From an uncultured Lachnospiraceae bacterium (GTDB lineage: Bacteria; Bacillota; Clostridia; Lachnospirales; Lachnospiraceae): a stretch of 64,000 nt of DNA. The stretch spans positions 1-64,000 of the forward strand of contig CAJTMW010000013.1 in NCBI GenBank assembly GCA_910577275.1, given 5' to 3'. Within the stretch, counting starts at the first letter, position 1. Each line of letters begins with the position of its first letter. The notes beneath the pieces were generated by a model, which was not told where the DNA came from, did no database searches, and was given only the letters and a program-made list of their open reading frames with translations. The position numbers and the translations under genes are program-made. This document shows positions 8,690-17,203 of this stretch, one piece after another.

Positions 8690-8712
8690 TTTAGCTAACA
8701 CTGGGAAACCCG
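8690..8712. other. Putative element/chromosome junction (att half-site)
   Basis: The HsdM frame is open only from 8695 (TAG at 8692-8694), and recognizable HsdM residues begin with the Asn of NPPF at 8707. The crossover therefore lies near CTGGGAAACCC (8701-8711). Large serine recombinases cross over at a dinucleotide such as GG here; the exact base cannot be fixed without the other end. Confidence 0.6.
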
Positions 8713-9441
8713 CCATTTAACCTGAAAGGCTGGTATGATGATAATCTGAAAAATGACCCTCGTTGGACGGAGTATCAAACACCGCCGGAAAGTAACGCAA
8801 ACTATGCCTGGATTTTGCATATGCTTTCACATTTAAAGCCTGCTAATGGCGTTGCCGGATTCCTGCTTGCCAACGGTGCGTTAAATGATAGTGATACTTT
8901 GAAAATCCGTAAAAAACTCGTTCAAAATGACAAGATTGAAGCTATTATCGTTCTGCCGAGAGAGCTGTTCATCACTACAGATATAAGCGTTACCCTTTGG
9001 ATTTTGAATCAAAATAAAAAAGGAGGCAGCTATCACGGCAGAAATCTGCGCGACCGCAAACATGAAATACTTTTTATGGATTTGCGTCAATGGAGAGAAA
9101 ATCCCGTTAAGGGTGAAAATAAAAAGAAAGTACGTTTGATAGCGGAACAGATAGGGAAAGCCGCCGGCATTTATCATACCTGGCAGAGTGAAGGAACTGA
9201 CGGAACAAAATATGAAGTACCTGAACTTTACCGTAGTGTGGGTATTGCCGAGATTAAAACCAAAGGCTGGACGCTTACTCCGAGCAAATATATTGAGTTT
9301 ATCGACCATGATTTGGATATTGATTATGAAAAGGAAATGGCCCGTATTCAGGCAGAAATGAAGGAAGTTATGAAGCAGGAAAGAAAATCCCAGCAGATGC
9401 TGGAAGACGCATTTAAGGGGATTGGTTATGGGATTGACTAA
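8704..9441 (+). pseudogene. hsdM: C-terminal part of HsdM, type I DNA methyltransferase, split by the element
   Basis: The frame starts NPPFNLKGWYDD, the N6-adenine methyltransferase motif IV (NPPF), and runs through NYAWILHMLSHLKPANGVAG and the C-terminal region to a stop at 9441, ending GIGYGID. The N-terminal helical domain and the SAM-binding motif I are missing because they lie left of the inserted element. An internal ATG at 8815 could start a shorter product, but this would lack the NPPF motif. The fragment cannot methylate alone. Excision of the element would restore the gene if the crossover is precise. It overlaps hsdS by 14 bases, preserving the original operon. Confidence 0.92.
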
Positions 9442-10561
9442 ATATAAACTTGGAAAACTAATCGAGCTTGTTTTAGATACCAATTCTGAATTGATATATG
9501 GCTCTGATGATGTAAGAGGTATGACAATCACAAAGGAAATAATACCTACGAAAGCTAATGTGGCAGGAACAGACTTATCTAACTTTTTAGTTGTAAGACC
9601 GGGCGAATTCATTTACAATCCCAGAACACATGGCAAGAGAATTGGTTTCGGTTATAATAATACAGACGATACTTTTATTATTAGTTGGAATAATGTAGCG
9701 TTCAAAGTAAAACCATCAATGGAAGACGTTGTTTTGGCTGACTATTTGTTTTTACATTTTAAGCGGGATGAGTGGGACAGAGAAGCCTGCTTTCAGTCAT
9801 GGGGAAGTTCAACAGAAGTATTCTCCTTTGAGACTTTATGTGATATGGAATTGAACCTCCCGCCGCTTATAGTCCAGCAAAAGTATGTAGATGTCTACAA
9901 TACCATGCTTGCAAATCAGCAAAGCTATGAGCGCGGGCTGGAGGATTTGAAGCTGGTTTGTGATGCTTATATTGAAGGTTTAAGACGTAAAATGCATTGT
10001 GAGGCTATTGGACCGTTTATTGAGCGACATGATGTAAGAAATGGTTCTAATGGTACAAAAAACGTTATGGGTGTAAGTACAGCAAAGGAGTTTCGAGAGC
10101 CTACCTCAAAAGTTAATCGAAATGAACTGGCTAATTACAAAGTAGTTAAACCGCGTCAATTTAGTTTTGTACAGACCACACACAACGAAAAGGTTTTTGC
10201 ATATGCCTTTAATAACACCAATGAGGATATTGTTGTAACACCGGTAAATGAAGTGTTCTCTGTAAATGAAGATAAATTATTACCTGAATATTTATCCATG
10301 TTTTTTAACCGGACAGAATTTGACAGATACGCAAGATTTCATTCCTGGGGTTCCGCAAGAGAAACATTTACCTGGGATGATTTAATTAAAGTTGAAATAC
10401 CTGTTGCGGACATCACAGTTCAGAAGTTTATTGCTGGTATTTATACAGTATATAAAGAACGCAAAAAAATCAATGAAAAACTGAAAGCACAAATCAAAGA
10501 CATTTGCCCGATACTTATAAAAGGCTCTATCGAGGAAGGAAGAAAAACAAAGGAGGCATAG
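9428..10561 (+). CDS. hsdS: HsdS, type I restriction-modification specificity subunit
   Basis: 377 residues with two half-repeats, each a target-recognition domain followed by a conserved helix: NLPPLIVQQKYVDVYNTMLA in the middle and VEIPVADITVQKFIAGIYTV near the end. HsdS recognizes the bipartite DNA target and holds the M2 and R2 subunits. The start at ATG 9428 is taken over TTG 9422. It overlaps the hsdM end, and hsdR begins four bases after its stop, so the order is hsdM-hsdS-hsdR. The gene itself appears intact, but without full HsdM the complex cannot assemble. Confidence 0.92.
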   Translation: MGLTKYKLGKLIELVLDTNSELIYGSDDVRGMTITKEIIPTKANVAGTDLSNFLVVRPGEFIYNPRTHGKRIGFGYNNTDDTFIISWNNVAFKVKPSMEDVVLADYLFLHFKRDEWDREACFQSWGSSTEVFSFETLCDMELNLPPLIVQQKYVDVYNTMLANQQSYERGLEDLKLVCDAYIEGLRRKMHCEAIGPFIERHDVRNGSNGTKNVMGVSTAKEFREPTSKVNRNELANYKVVKPRQFSFVQTTHNEKVFAYAFNNTNEDIVVTPVNEVFSVNEDKLLPEYLSMFFNRTEFDRYARFHSWGSARETFTWDDLIKVEIPVADITVQKFIAGIYTVYKERKKINEKLKAQIKDICPILIKGSIEEGRKTKEA

Positions 10562-10564
10562 CTT

Positions 10565-13500
10565 ATGGCTAAACTAAAAAATTACAACGGTCGCTATTGT
10601 GAATCAGAATATGAATATGCCTTCATTGGATTTCTGGAAACGGAAGGCTGGGAGTATTCTTCCGGCAGTAAAATTTCCCGCATAACCAAAAGAGATGTGC
10701 TGATTGCCGATGATTTCAAGAAATTTATAGCCGATACAAGTTCGGATTTAACCAATGCTGAGATTACGCAGATTTTTGATAATGTGCGTCTTGCAGGCAG
10801 CGAAAGCGACTTTGCAACTTTGCACAAGGTGTACGGATGGATGGTCTGCGGCATTCAGTATACACCGCAAGACGGATTGGCGAGAATGATACCGCTCATT
10901 GATTTTGAAAATCCGAACAAGAATATATTCCGTGTGGTAAACCAGTTTACAGTAGAATATACAGACAACGGTCAGAAAGAAAACCGCAGACCGGACTTGC
11001 TTTTGTTTGTAAACGGTATGCCGTTATGTGTGATTGAACTGAAAAATCCTGCCGATGCGAATGCGACTGTTTATGACGCATGGGAGCAGATAAATATCCG
11101 CTATTGGAGAGATATTCCGCATTTACTGCATTATTGCCCCCTTGCCTGTATTTCAGACGGCGTAAAAACAAGACTTGGAACCGTCCGCACACCCTATGAG
11201 CATTTCTATGCCTGGCGCCGTGTACAGGACGGTGATAAAATATCCACGCTGCCTTTTGCAGAGACGGAAACAATGATAAAAGGCGTATATAGTCCGGCCC
11301 GTTTCCTTGAAATTTTCAGAGACTACATTTACTTTCAGGACAGCATTTATGACAGTTCCGAGATTGAAATCGTATGCCGCTATCCGCAGTTTTTTGCGGC
11401 AAGGCTGCTGAAACAAAGTATCATAGATTCTGTTGTAAAAAGAAGCGGTAAAGGCGGTACCTATTTCGGGGCGACAGGATGCGGGAAAACCTACACTATG
11501 GCGTTTCTGGCCCGGCAGCTTGCCCTTCGCTGTACCGATATCCCGCAGATTGGCTCGCCGACAATTGTTCTGATTGTTGACCGTGATGAACTTCAAAAAC
11601 AGGGAGCAAAGCTTTTTACCAGGAGTAAAGAATTCCTGAATCTTGGCGAGGTTTCCGTTGTAAAAAACAGAGCAGAGTTAAGGCAGGAACTTGGAGCAAG
11701 ACAAAGCGGCGGTTTCTATATCTGTACCATCCAGAAATTCTGCGACCGTAAAGATGACAAAATTGGTCTCATCAATGACCGCCGGAATATCATATGCTTT
11801 TCCGATGAGGCGCACCGAACCCAGCTTGAACATTCGAAAAAGATTCAGTTCAGCAAGGATGCTGATAAAAATATGAAAGCCATGGTGTCAAAGCCCTATG
11901 CAAAGGTGTTGAAAGAAGCATTTCCACAGGCTACTTTCGTAGGGTTTACAGGGACTCCGATTGCGGAAACCTATCAGACTTTTGGCGAGGAAATTGACCG
12001 ATATACCATGGACCAGGCGGTTGCTGACGGACTTACGGTATCTATCAAGTATCATCCCCGTATCGCAAAAGTTTTGCTGGATAAAGAAAAAGTAAAACAA
12101 ATTGAAGATTACTATAAAAAATGTGCTGATGACGGCGCGACGCAGGAGGATATTGAAGCCAGTAAAAAAGCAATGAGCTCTATGGAGGTCATTCTCGGGG
12201 AACCATTACGCCTGGAGCGTCTTGCCGTGGATATTCATGACCACTATGTTTCTTCCTGTGCAGGCGACCCGGATAGAATTCAGAAAGCCATGATAGTCTG
12301 CTCAAACAGGAAGATAGCGTATGCATTATTGCAAAAATTCAATGCGAAATACCCGGAGTGGTTTGAGGAAAAGAAAACTGCCGACGGAGTATCAGCAACG
12401 AAAGAAGAACTGAAAGAATTGAAGCCAATGCCTTTTATTGCCATGATATCAAGTGTCGGCAGTAATGATGAGGCTGAGATGTATAATTATCTCGGCGGCA
12501 GCCATAATGATAAGCGTTCCGAAGAACTGGACGCAGCGTTTAAACAGGAAAAATCAAATTTCCATATCGCTATCGTTGTCGATATGTGGATTACCGGATT
12601 CGACGTACCGTCACTTACATATTTATATAACGATAAACCGCTAAAGAAACATGTGCTGATTCAGACCATCAGCCGGGTAAACAGAAAATACCCCGGGAAA
12701 GAGTTTGGCATGGTTATTGACTATATTGGCATTCGTGATAATATGCGGGAAGCTATGAAGGTTTACGGCGGCGACGCTTCTGTCGCACCCACAACTGATG
12801 ATGTTGAGCAGGCAACCTCTGTATTTCGGGAAGAACTGGCAATTTTAAAATCCCTGTTTGCAGGTTATGATTTAGCGCCTTTTCTTATTCAGGATTGTGA
12901 CCCTATAGAGCGTTACAGACTGCTTGCAAAAGCCGCGGAATACGTATTTGTGTCAACACAGGAATTGCGGACGGAAGGGAACAAAGGTACTCAAAAGGTC
13001 TCATTTAAGACATACTTCTTACAGACAGTAAAGAGAATGAGAATTGCTTTTGATATTTGTCAGCCTTCCGGGTATCTTGGTGAAGAAGAAACCGCACTTG
13101 CACAGTGCTTTATGGCTATAGCAGGCTTTGTCCGCAAGATGAGCGGAACAGGCGAAGTGGATACCGATACGATGAACCGGGCAGTTGCCAGGATGGTTGA
13201 GGAGGCTCTTAAATACAATCGGGTAGAAAGTGTTCTTGAAAGCGGCGAGGAAGAAGACATCTTTTCCCCGGAATATTTTGAAAAATTATCTGATGTCGAA
13301 ATGCCCGCAACCAGGCTTGAACTTCTTGTAAAAATGCTTCGTAAGCAGATAAAGGAGTACGGAAAAGTCAATCAGCTGGCGGCAAGGACTTTTCGGGAAA
13401 TGCTGGAAAAGACCATTGCACAATATCACGAAAGACGCAGGCATCTTGACGCGGAAGAAGCCGGAGAAGCGCAGGAGCATGCATCTGAGGATATTATTAA

Positions 13501-14014
13501 GATTGCAACTGAGCAGGCGCTGACTATTTTACGTAAGATGAACGAAAGCAGAGAAAGCTTCCGTAAGATTGGCTTGACTTTTGAAGAAAAAGCTTTCTAC
13601 GATATTCTTATAGCCCTGCGCGACCAGTACAACTTTGAATATGGAACAGATAAGGAAGCAGACGGCATTGTTATTAATGACAAGTGCAAATCTCTGGCTA
13701 AAAAGGTAAAGGAAATAATTGATACAAAATCATCCTTTGCCGATTGGCTTAATAATAAGAATGTCCGTAATCAGCTTAAGCTTGATATCAAGATATGCCT
13801 GGTTAAGAATGGTTATCCGCCGCAGTACAGTCCTGAAGTATTCAAAAAGGTTATGGAACAGGTAGAAAACTTTGAAGAATATTCTGATACCTCCGCATCC
13901 GGTTATGTGATTCCTATATCTTCCAGGACGCATCAATATGTGCCGATAAAGAGTACAACGATAGCAGCTGACGAGTCTGCAGAGTATGATAGGAAAAGAG
14001 ATGATGAGGGTTGA
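10565..14014 (+). CDS. hsdR: HsdR, type I restriction enzyme motor/endonuclease subunit
   Basis: 1149 residues, a full-length HsdR. The nuclease domain has RRPDLLLFVNG (Asp144) and VIELK (Glu158, Lys160), the PD-(D/E)xK site. The SF2 translocase follows with GATGCGKT (302-309), DEAH near 414, GFTGTPI and, in the second RecA domain, TISRVNRKYPG. The C-terminal helical domain binds the methylase core. It starts after AAAGGAGGCATAGCTT. The gene appears intact, while its partner HsdM is interrupted, so no restriction activity is expected in the integrated state. Only about 60 bases separate it from the macro-domain gene. Confidence 0.95.
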   Translation: MAKLKNYNGRYCESEYEYAFIGFLETEGWEYSSGSKISRITKRDVLIADDFKKFIADTSSDLTNAEITQIFDNVRLAGSESDFATLHKVYGWMVCGIQYTPQDGLARMIPLIDFENPNKNIFRVVNQFTVEYTDNGQKENRRPDLLLFVNGMPLCVIELKNPADANATVYDAWEQINIRYWRDIPHLLHYCPLACISDGVKTRLGTVRTPYEHFYAWRRVQDGDKISTLPFAETETMIKGVYSPARFLEIFRDYIYFQDSIYDSSEIEIVCRYPQFFAARLLKQSIIDSVVKRSGKGGTYFGATGCGKTYTMAFLARQLALRCTDIPQIGSPTIVLIVDRDELQKQGAKLFTRSKEFLNLGEVSVVKNRAELRQELGARQSGGFYICTIQKFCDRKDDKIGLINDRRNIICFSDEAHRTQLEHSKKIQFSKDADKNMKAMVSKPYAKVLKEAFPQATFVGFTGTPIAETYQTFGEEIDRYTMDQAVADGLTVSIKYHPRIAKVLLDKEKVKQIEDYYKKCADDGATQEDIEASKKAMSSMEVILGEPLRLERLAVDIHDHYVSSCAGDPDRIQKAMIVCSNRKIAYALLQKFNAKYPEWFEEKKTADGVSATKEELKELKPMPFIAMISSVGSNDEAEMYNYLGGSHNDKRSEELDAAFKQEKSNFHIAIVVDMWITGFDVPSLTYLYNDKPLKKHVLIQTISRVNRKYPGKEFGMVIDYIGIRDNMREAMKVYGGDASVAPTTDDVEQATSVFREELAILKSLFAGYDLAPFLIQDCDPIERYRLLAKAAEYVFVSTQELRTEGNKGTQKVSFKTYFLQTVKRMRIAFDICQPSGYLGEEETALAQCFMAIAGFVRKMSGTGEVDTDTMNRAVARMVEEALKYNRVESVLESGEEEDIFSPEYFEKLSDVEMPATRLELLVKMLRKQIKEYGKVNQLAARTFREMLEKTIAQYHERRRHLDAEEAGEAQEHASEDIIKIATEQALTILRKMNESRESFRKIGLTFEEKAFYDILIALRDQYNFEYGTDKEADGIVINDKCKSLAKKVKEIIDTKSSFADWLNNKNVRNQLKLDIKICLVKNGYPPQYSPEVFKKVMEQVENFEEYSDTSASGYVIPISSRTHQYVPIKSTTIAADESAEYDRKRDDEG

Positions 14015-14077
14015 GTTTTGCAATATTTATGATGTGATAGTGCTTTATTTAGGATAATTTTAGGAGGAGACACCAAA

Positions 14078-14965
14078 ATGACCACCCCCCGATACACCTT
14101 AGAACTGGAACGCGCGATTTTCAACTGGTACTATGGCGGCGATGATGCGGCGCCGGAACCGGTGTTTAATGAAGTGGCAAAGGGTCTGAATAATGACATG
14201 CAGGTCCTGGCTCTAACCGACATGCCGGATAAAGACGGACATTACTTTATCCCTCTTTTTACAAGTAAGGAGGAGATGGAAAAGGGCAAATCGTCACCGG
14301 TTGTCAGCCAATCGCTGAAAGCCTTATTCGAAGCGGCCGGCAGCAGTCCGATGTGCAGCGGTTATATTATCAATCCCTGGGGACAGAAGCTTGTTTTGGA
14401 GAAAAGCATTATCCGAAAGCTTCTGGAATATCAGCCAAAGTCTCATATTACCTTTGTGAAGGGCAGCGTTGTGGAGATGCATGTAAATGCGATTGTCAAT
14501 GCGGCAAACGAGAGCCTTCTTGGCGGCGGAGGTGTGGACGGCGCAATTCACCGTGCCGCCGGGCCGGGGCTGCTTAAGGAATGCAGAGCCCTTCGTGGAT
14601 GCCGTACCGGGGAAGCAAAAATAACCGGGGCGCACGATATAGATTATGCGGATTACATTATCCATACGGTGGGTCCTATTTACAGCGGGAGGAAAAGCGA
14701 TGCGGATATGCTTGCCTCCTGTTACAGGAATTCTCTGGATTTGGCGCTGGCAAACGGGTGCGGCAGCATTGCATTTCCCGGAATATCCACGGGAGTGTAC
14801 GGCTATCCGTTAAACGAAGCGGCAAAGGTATCCCTGCTTACAGCGGTGGAGTGGCTTGACGAGCATCCCGACACGGTAATGAATGTGTATTTCTGCTGTT
14901 TTAAGGATTCCGAAATGGACGCCTACATGGCGCTTGTAAATCAGTGCCACAAGAAAAAAATTTAA
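14078..14965 (+). CDS. SseB-like domain fused to a macro domain (ADP-ribose binding/hydrolase)
   Basis: 295 residues. The N-terminal half (about 10-115) reads as an SseB N-terminal domain: PVFNEVAKGLNNDMQVLALT then FIPLFTSKEEMEKG. The C-terminal half (about 123-290) is a macro domain of the MacroD type, with NAAN (141-144), GGGGVDGAIH (149-158) and GISTGVYGYP (about 234-243), the residues that cradle ADP-ribose. Macro domains of this group remove ADP-ribose from proteins or deacetylate O-acetyl-ADP-ribose. AGGAGG lies 10 bases before the start. It lies directly after the restriction operon and is followed after 22 bases by the ArsC-like gene. Both domain assignments are firm; the cellular substrate is unknown. 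Confidence 0.88.
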   Translation: MTTPRYTLELERAIFNWYYGGDDAAPEPVFNEVAKGLNNDMQVLALTDMPDKDGHYFIPLFTSKEEMEKGKSSPVVSQSLKALFEAAGSSPMCSGYIINPWGQKLVLEKSIIRKLLEYQPKSHITFVKGSVVEMHVNAIVNAANESLLGGGGVDGAIHRAAGPGLLKECRALRGCRTGEAKITGAHDIDYADYIIHTVGPIYSGRKSDADMLASCYRNSLDLALANGCGSIAFPGISTGVYGYPLNEAAKVSLLTAVEWLDEHPDTVMNVYFCCFKDSEMDAYMALVNQCHKKKI

Positions 14966-14987
14966 AAATGACAAGGAGGATTTATCC

Positions 14988-15359
14988 ATGCTGTTTTTGC
15001 AATACCCTAAATGTTCAACCTGCCGGAAGGCAAAAAAATGGCTTGACGCAAATAAGATTGCCTATACGGAACGTCACATTGTTGAAAAGAATCCCATCTG
15101 TGACGAATTAAAGGAATGGTATAAAAAAAGCGGTTTGCCGCTGAAGAAATTTTTCAATACCAGCGGTCTTTTATATAAGGAAATGCAGTTAAAGGACAGG
15201 CTTCCCGCCATGAGTGAGGAGGAGCAGATAAAGCTTCTTGCCGGGAACGGTATGCTTGTGAAGCGTCCCATTATCATTGACGGCGAGACGGTTCTTGCAG
15301 GCTTTAAAGAGTCTGAATGGGCAGAAAAGCTTGGCGGCTGTGTATTGGAACAAAATTAA
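14988..15359 (+). CDS. ArsC/Spx-family thioredoxin-like protein
   Basis: 123 residues with the family's N-terminal CxxC (C9-S-T-C12) in YPKCSTCRKAKKWL, the FNTSGLLYKE segment and the KRPIII motif near 96. Such proteins (YffB/ArsC/Spx-like) are a thioredoxin-fold group; some reduce arsenate, others act as Spx-like RNA polymerase regulators. No ars genes are nearby, so an arsenate role is not favoured. A good AAGGAGG precedes the start; the next gene begins 10 bases after the stop. Confidence 0.88.
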   Translation: MLFLQYPKCSTCRKAKKWLDANKIAYTERHIVEKNPICDELKEWYKKSGLPLKKFFNTSGLLYKEMQLKDRLPAMSEEEQIKLLAGNGMLVKRPIIIDGETVLAGFKESEWAEKLGGCVLEQN

Positions 15360-15369
15360 GGAAAAGACT

Positions 15370-16071
15370 ATGAAAGTATATTTTGACCAGGAGGGACTGG
15401 TTCAAAGCCAGGAATTTTATGTGAATGAGGATTTGCCGTACTCGTTGTTTTGCAGTATCAGTTCCGTATTTCCTTTTGTGAAGTATGAGCAGGAGCTGGA
15501 GGAAATCAATGATTACTGCTTTTTTATATTGAGCCATCTGGAAGATAATATAAAGACGCTGATTAGCGATTCGGAGGTTTCTTTTGAACTGATAAAAGGC
15601 GGTCGGCCGCAAAGAGAGTATACGAAAGAGGAATTGAAAGATTTGTTCAATCCTGCCTATATGTTCTCTCCGGTACTTACGTGGGAGAGGCTTTCACGAG
15701 ATGTCAATAAATGTACGTTATTGCTGTTGATACTTTCTTATCTGGAATCTTCCCTGAATGAAATTGCAAAATGGTTCTGCGAGAAACGGTCGATTGCCCT
15801 TGGGAAAAAGGAGAAGGGCGTCAGTGAAATTGCATTTTATTTGAGAAAAATCGGACAGTGCTGTAAGTGCGATTTGGAAAAAACACTGGAAAACGAGCTG
15901 GCATATTTAAACAGGGTCAGAAAAATACGCAATCAGTTTGTGCACAGGGGCTGGTCCATGGCGGAAGAAGATTACGATGAGTTCCGTCTATGCGAGGTGA
16001 TTGACGCGGCAGCGAAAATATTTGCAGGGACAGAGAAGGCGGCCTGTGACGCAGGGATAATTCAGAATTAA
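15370..16071 (+). CDS. Uncharacterized protein with a HEPN-like RxxxxH motif
   Basis: 233 residues, mostly helical. Near the C-terminus KIRNQFVHRGW holds RNQFVH (187-192), the Rx4H signature of HEPN domains, which often act as RNases or as helical scaffolds in defence and toxin systems. An upstream Glu/Lys-rich helix (about 125-150) could be the first HEPN helix. ATG 15370 is taken, although the ribosome-binding site (AAGGAAAAG) is weak; the frame is also open further upstream inside the previous gene. Ten bases separate it from the ArsC-like gene, suggesting co-transcription. HEPN assignment rests on one motif only. Confidence 0.6.
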   Translation: MKVYFDQEGLVQSQEFYVNEDLPYSLFCSISSVFPFVKYEQELEEINDYCFFILSHLEDNIKTLISDSEVSFELIKGGRPQREYTKEELKDLFNPAYMFSPVLTWERLSRDVNKCTLLLLILSYLESSLNEIAKWFCEKRSIALGKKEKGVSEIAFYLRKIGQCCKCDLEKTLENELAYLNRVRKIRNQFVHRGWSMAEEDYDEFRLCEVIDAAAKIFAGTEKAACDAGIIQN

Positions 16072-16135
16072 GATTCTGCGTTTTGCTGCCGCCGGCAAAG
16101 CAACAGACAGGCAGTACCGAAAGCGCCGCCGGGGA

Positions 16136-16924
16136 TTAAACCGAAAATCCAAACCGGGCTGATATCTGCCGGGTCATTTGTTGCATGTAAGGAGCCCATT
16201 TATCGGCAAAAGCGTCAGTAATTCGTACGGAAGGACCGGTGACGCTGATTCCTGCAATGATTTTTTCAGAGTAATCGTATATGGGAAAAGCAATACAGCG
16301 TGCGCCGATTTCACATTCTTCGTTGTCAGTAGCGTAGCCTCTCCGGCGAGTCTTAATCAGCTCATGGCATAGAGCCTCTCTGGTAGTAAGAGTATGTATA
16401 GTATATTTATCAAGACCATGGCTTACAATGAAATTATCAAGCTCCGATTCAGAGTAATTCAGAAGAAACAGTTTGCCGATTCCGGTGCAGTGAAGGGGGG
16501 CGATATTGCCGATTCGCTGCATGGCCTTTACAATCTGCTTCGGACCTTCACATACATCAATATAAACCACCTGAGAATTTTGTTCTATGGCGAGACAGAC
16601 AGATTCCTGCAGGGTTTCCGATATCTCTTTCAGATAGGGGGAAATAATCCGGGGAAGCTGTTTGTTTTCATTTACTTTCTGTCCCAGGGCGGCAAGCTTA
16701 TAAGTAAGGTAATATCGGGAGGTATCTTTTTCCTGGTCTACGTAGCCTGCCGATAATAAGGTGGTGAGAAAACGTAAAGTGGTACTGTTATTCATATTCA
16801 TTGCCTGTGCAATGTCCATCAGACGTGCGGCTTCTTTTTGTTCCGCAAGATATTCTAAAATGTGCAGCGCCTTTTCTGCGGACTGATTTCCGGAGGTTTT
16901 GGAGGCTGTGTCAGTATTCTTCAT
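16136..16924 (-). CDS. IclR-family transcriptional regulator
   Basis: 262 residues from the start at 16924, preceded on its strand by GGGGAATAT; a longer frame reaches 16984. The N-terminal winged HTH (SAEKALHILEYLAEQKEAARL to RFLTTLLSAGYV) is followed by the IclR effector-binding domain with GIGKLFLLNYSE and the ISVTGPSVRI signature. IclR proteins respond to small aromatic or sugar-acid ligands. It is divergent from the D-2-hydroxyacid dehydrogenase gene; a 9-bp-arm inverted repeat lies before that gene, making it the likely target. Confidence 0.93.
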   Translation of the reverse strand: MKNTDTASKTSGNQSAEKALHILEYLAEQKEAARLMDIAQAMNMNNSTTLRFLTTLLSAGYVDQEKDTSRYYLTYKLAALGQKVNENKQLPRIISPYLKEISETLQESVCLAIEQNSQVVYIDVCEGPKQIVKAMQRIGNIAPLHCTGIGKLFLLNYSESELDNFIVSHGLDKYTIHTLTTREALCHELIKTRRRGYATDNEECEIGARCIAFPIYDYSEKIIAGISVTGPSVRITDAFADKWAPYMQQMTRQISARFGFSV

Positions 16925-17058
16925 ATATTCCCCATTCTTGCATATTGCAAACTTCTTTGCTGAAACAACGGATATTAGACGCAATTATATTAACATAAAT
17001 AAAAGTATAAATCTATCACTTTATAACGCTTCCAACATAAATAATACATTCCCTGGAG

Positions 17059-17095
17059 GTCAACAATCCTACAGCTTTGCTGCGAGATGGTTGAC
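17059..17095. promoter_or_regulatory. Inverted repeat GTCAAC/GTTGAC in the divergent promoter region
   Basis: GTCAAC (17059-17064) and GTTGAC (17090-17095), with inner CAGC/GCTG, followed by a run of seven T. It reads either as a weak terminator or as an operator; the right arm also gives TTGACT, a possible -35. Confidence 0.35.
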
Positions 17096-17119
17096 TTTTT
17101 TAGGTACATGTGTTAGCAT
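17091..17119 (+). promoter_or_regulatory. Possible promoter of the 2-hydroxyacid dehydrogenase gene
   Basis: TTGACT (17091-17096), 17 bases, TAGCAT (17114-17119). The -10 is imperfect, but the position before the palindromic operator at 17145 fits a repressed promoter. Confidence 0.4.
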
Positions 17120-17144
17120 ATAGCTATATTTTAAAAATTAAAAT

Positions 17145-17167
17145 TTAATTTCAAATAATGAAATTAA
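17145..17167. promoter_or_regulatory. Perfect inverted repeat, likely IclR operator
   Basis: TTAATTTCA and TGAAATTAA (9-bp arms) around AATAA. The TTTCA-N5-TGAAA form resembles IclR-family operators, and it lies between the divergent IclR and dehydrogenase genes, just downstream of the probable promoter. Confidence 0.65.
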
Positions 17168-17203
17168 CTCAAAAGGTAATATAAAAGAAAGCGAGGAATG
17201 AAA

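Larger units (their letters stand above)
1..8703. mobile_element. Right end of an integrative element inserted in hsdM (left end outside window)
   Basis: The stretch carries accessory genes (MazF-like, two ParB-fold proteins, radical SAM, small conserved protein) followed by three large serine recombinases. It stops exactly where the frame of an HsdM C-terminal half begins. Base composition is visibly richer in G+C than the hsd genes that follow. No conjugation genes fall in the window, so it may be conjugative (ICE) or only mobilizable. Triplet serine integrases that insert into hsdM are known from streptococcal ICEs, which fits. The exact edge is inferred from where HsdM homology resumes (about 8704). 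Confidence 0.85.

Noticed and set aside
8704..14014. Functional type I restriction-modification operon
   Set aside because: hsdM lacks its N-terminal half and SAM-binding motif in this window; only hsdS and hsdR look intact.
17059..17101. Intrinsic terminator with T-run
   Set aside because: The stem is only six pairs with a large internal loop, and it lies between divergent genes where nothing needs ending; its right arm fits a -35 better. Kept only as a low-confidence regulatory site.
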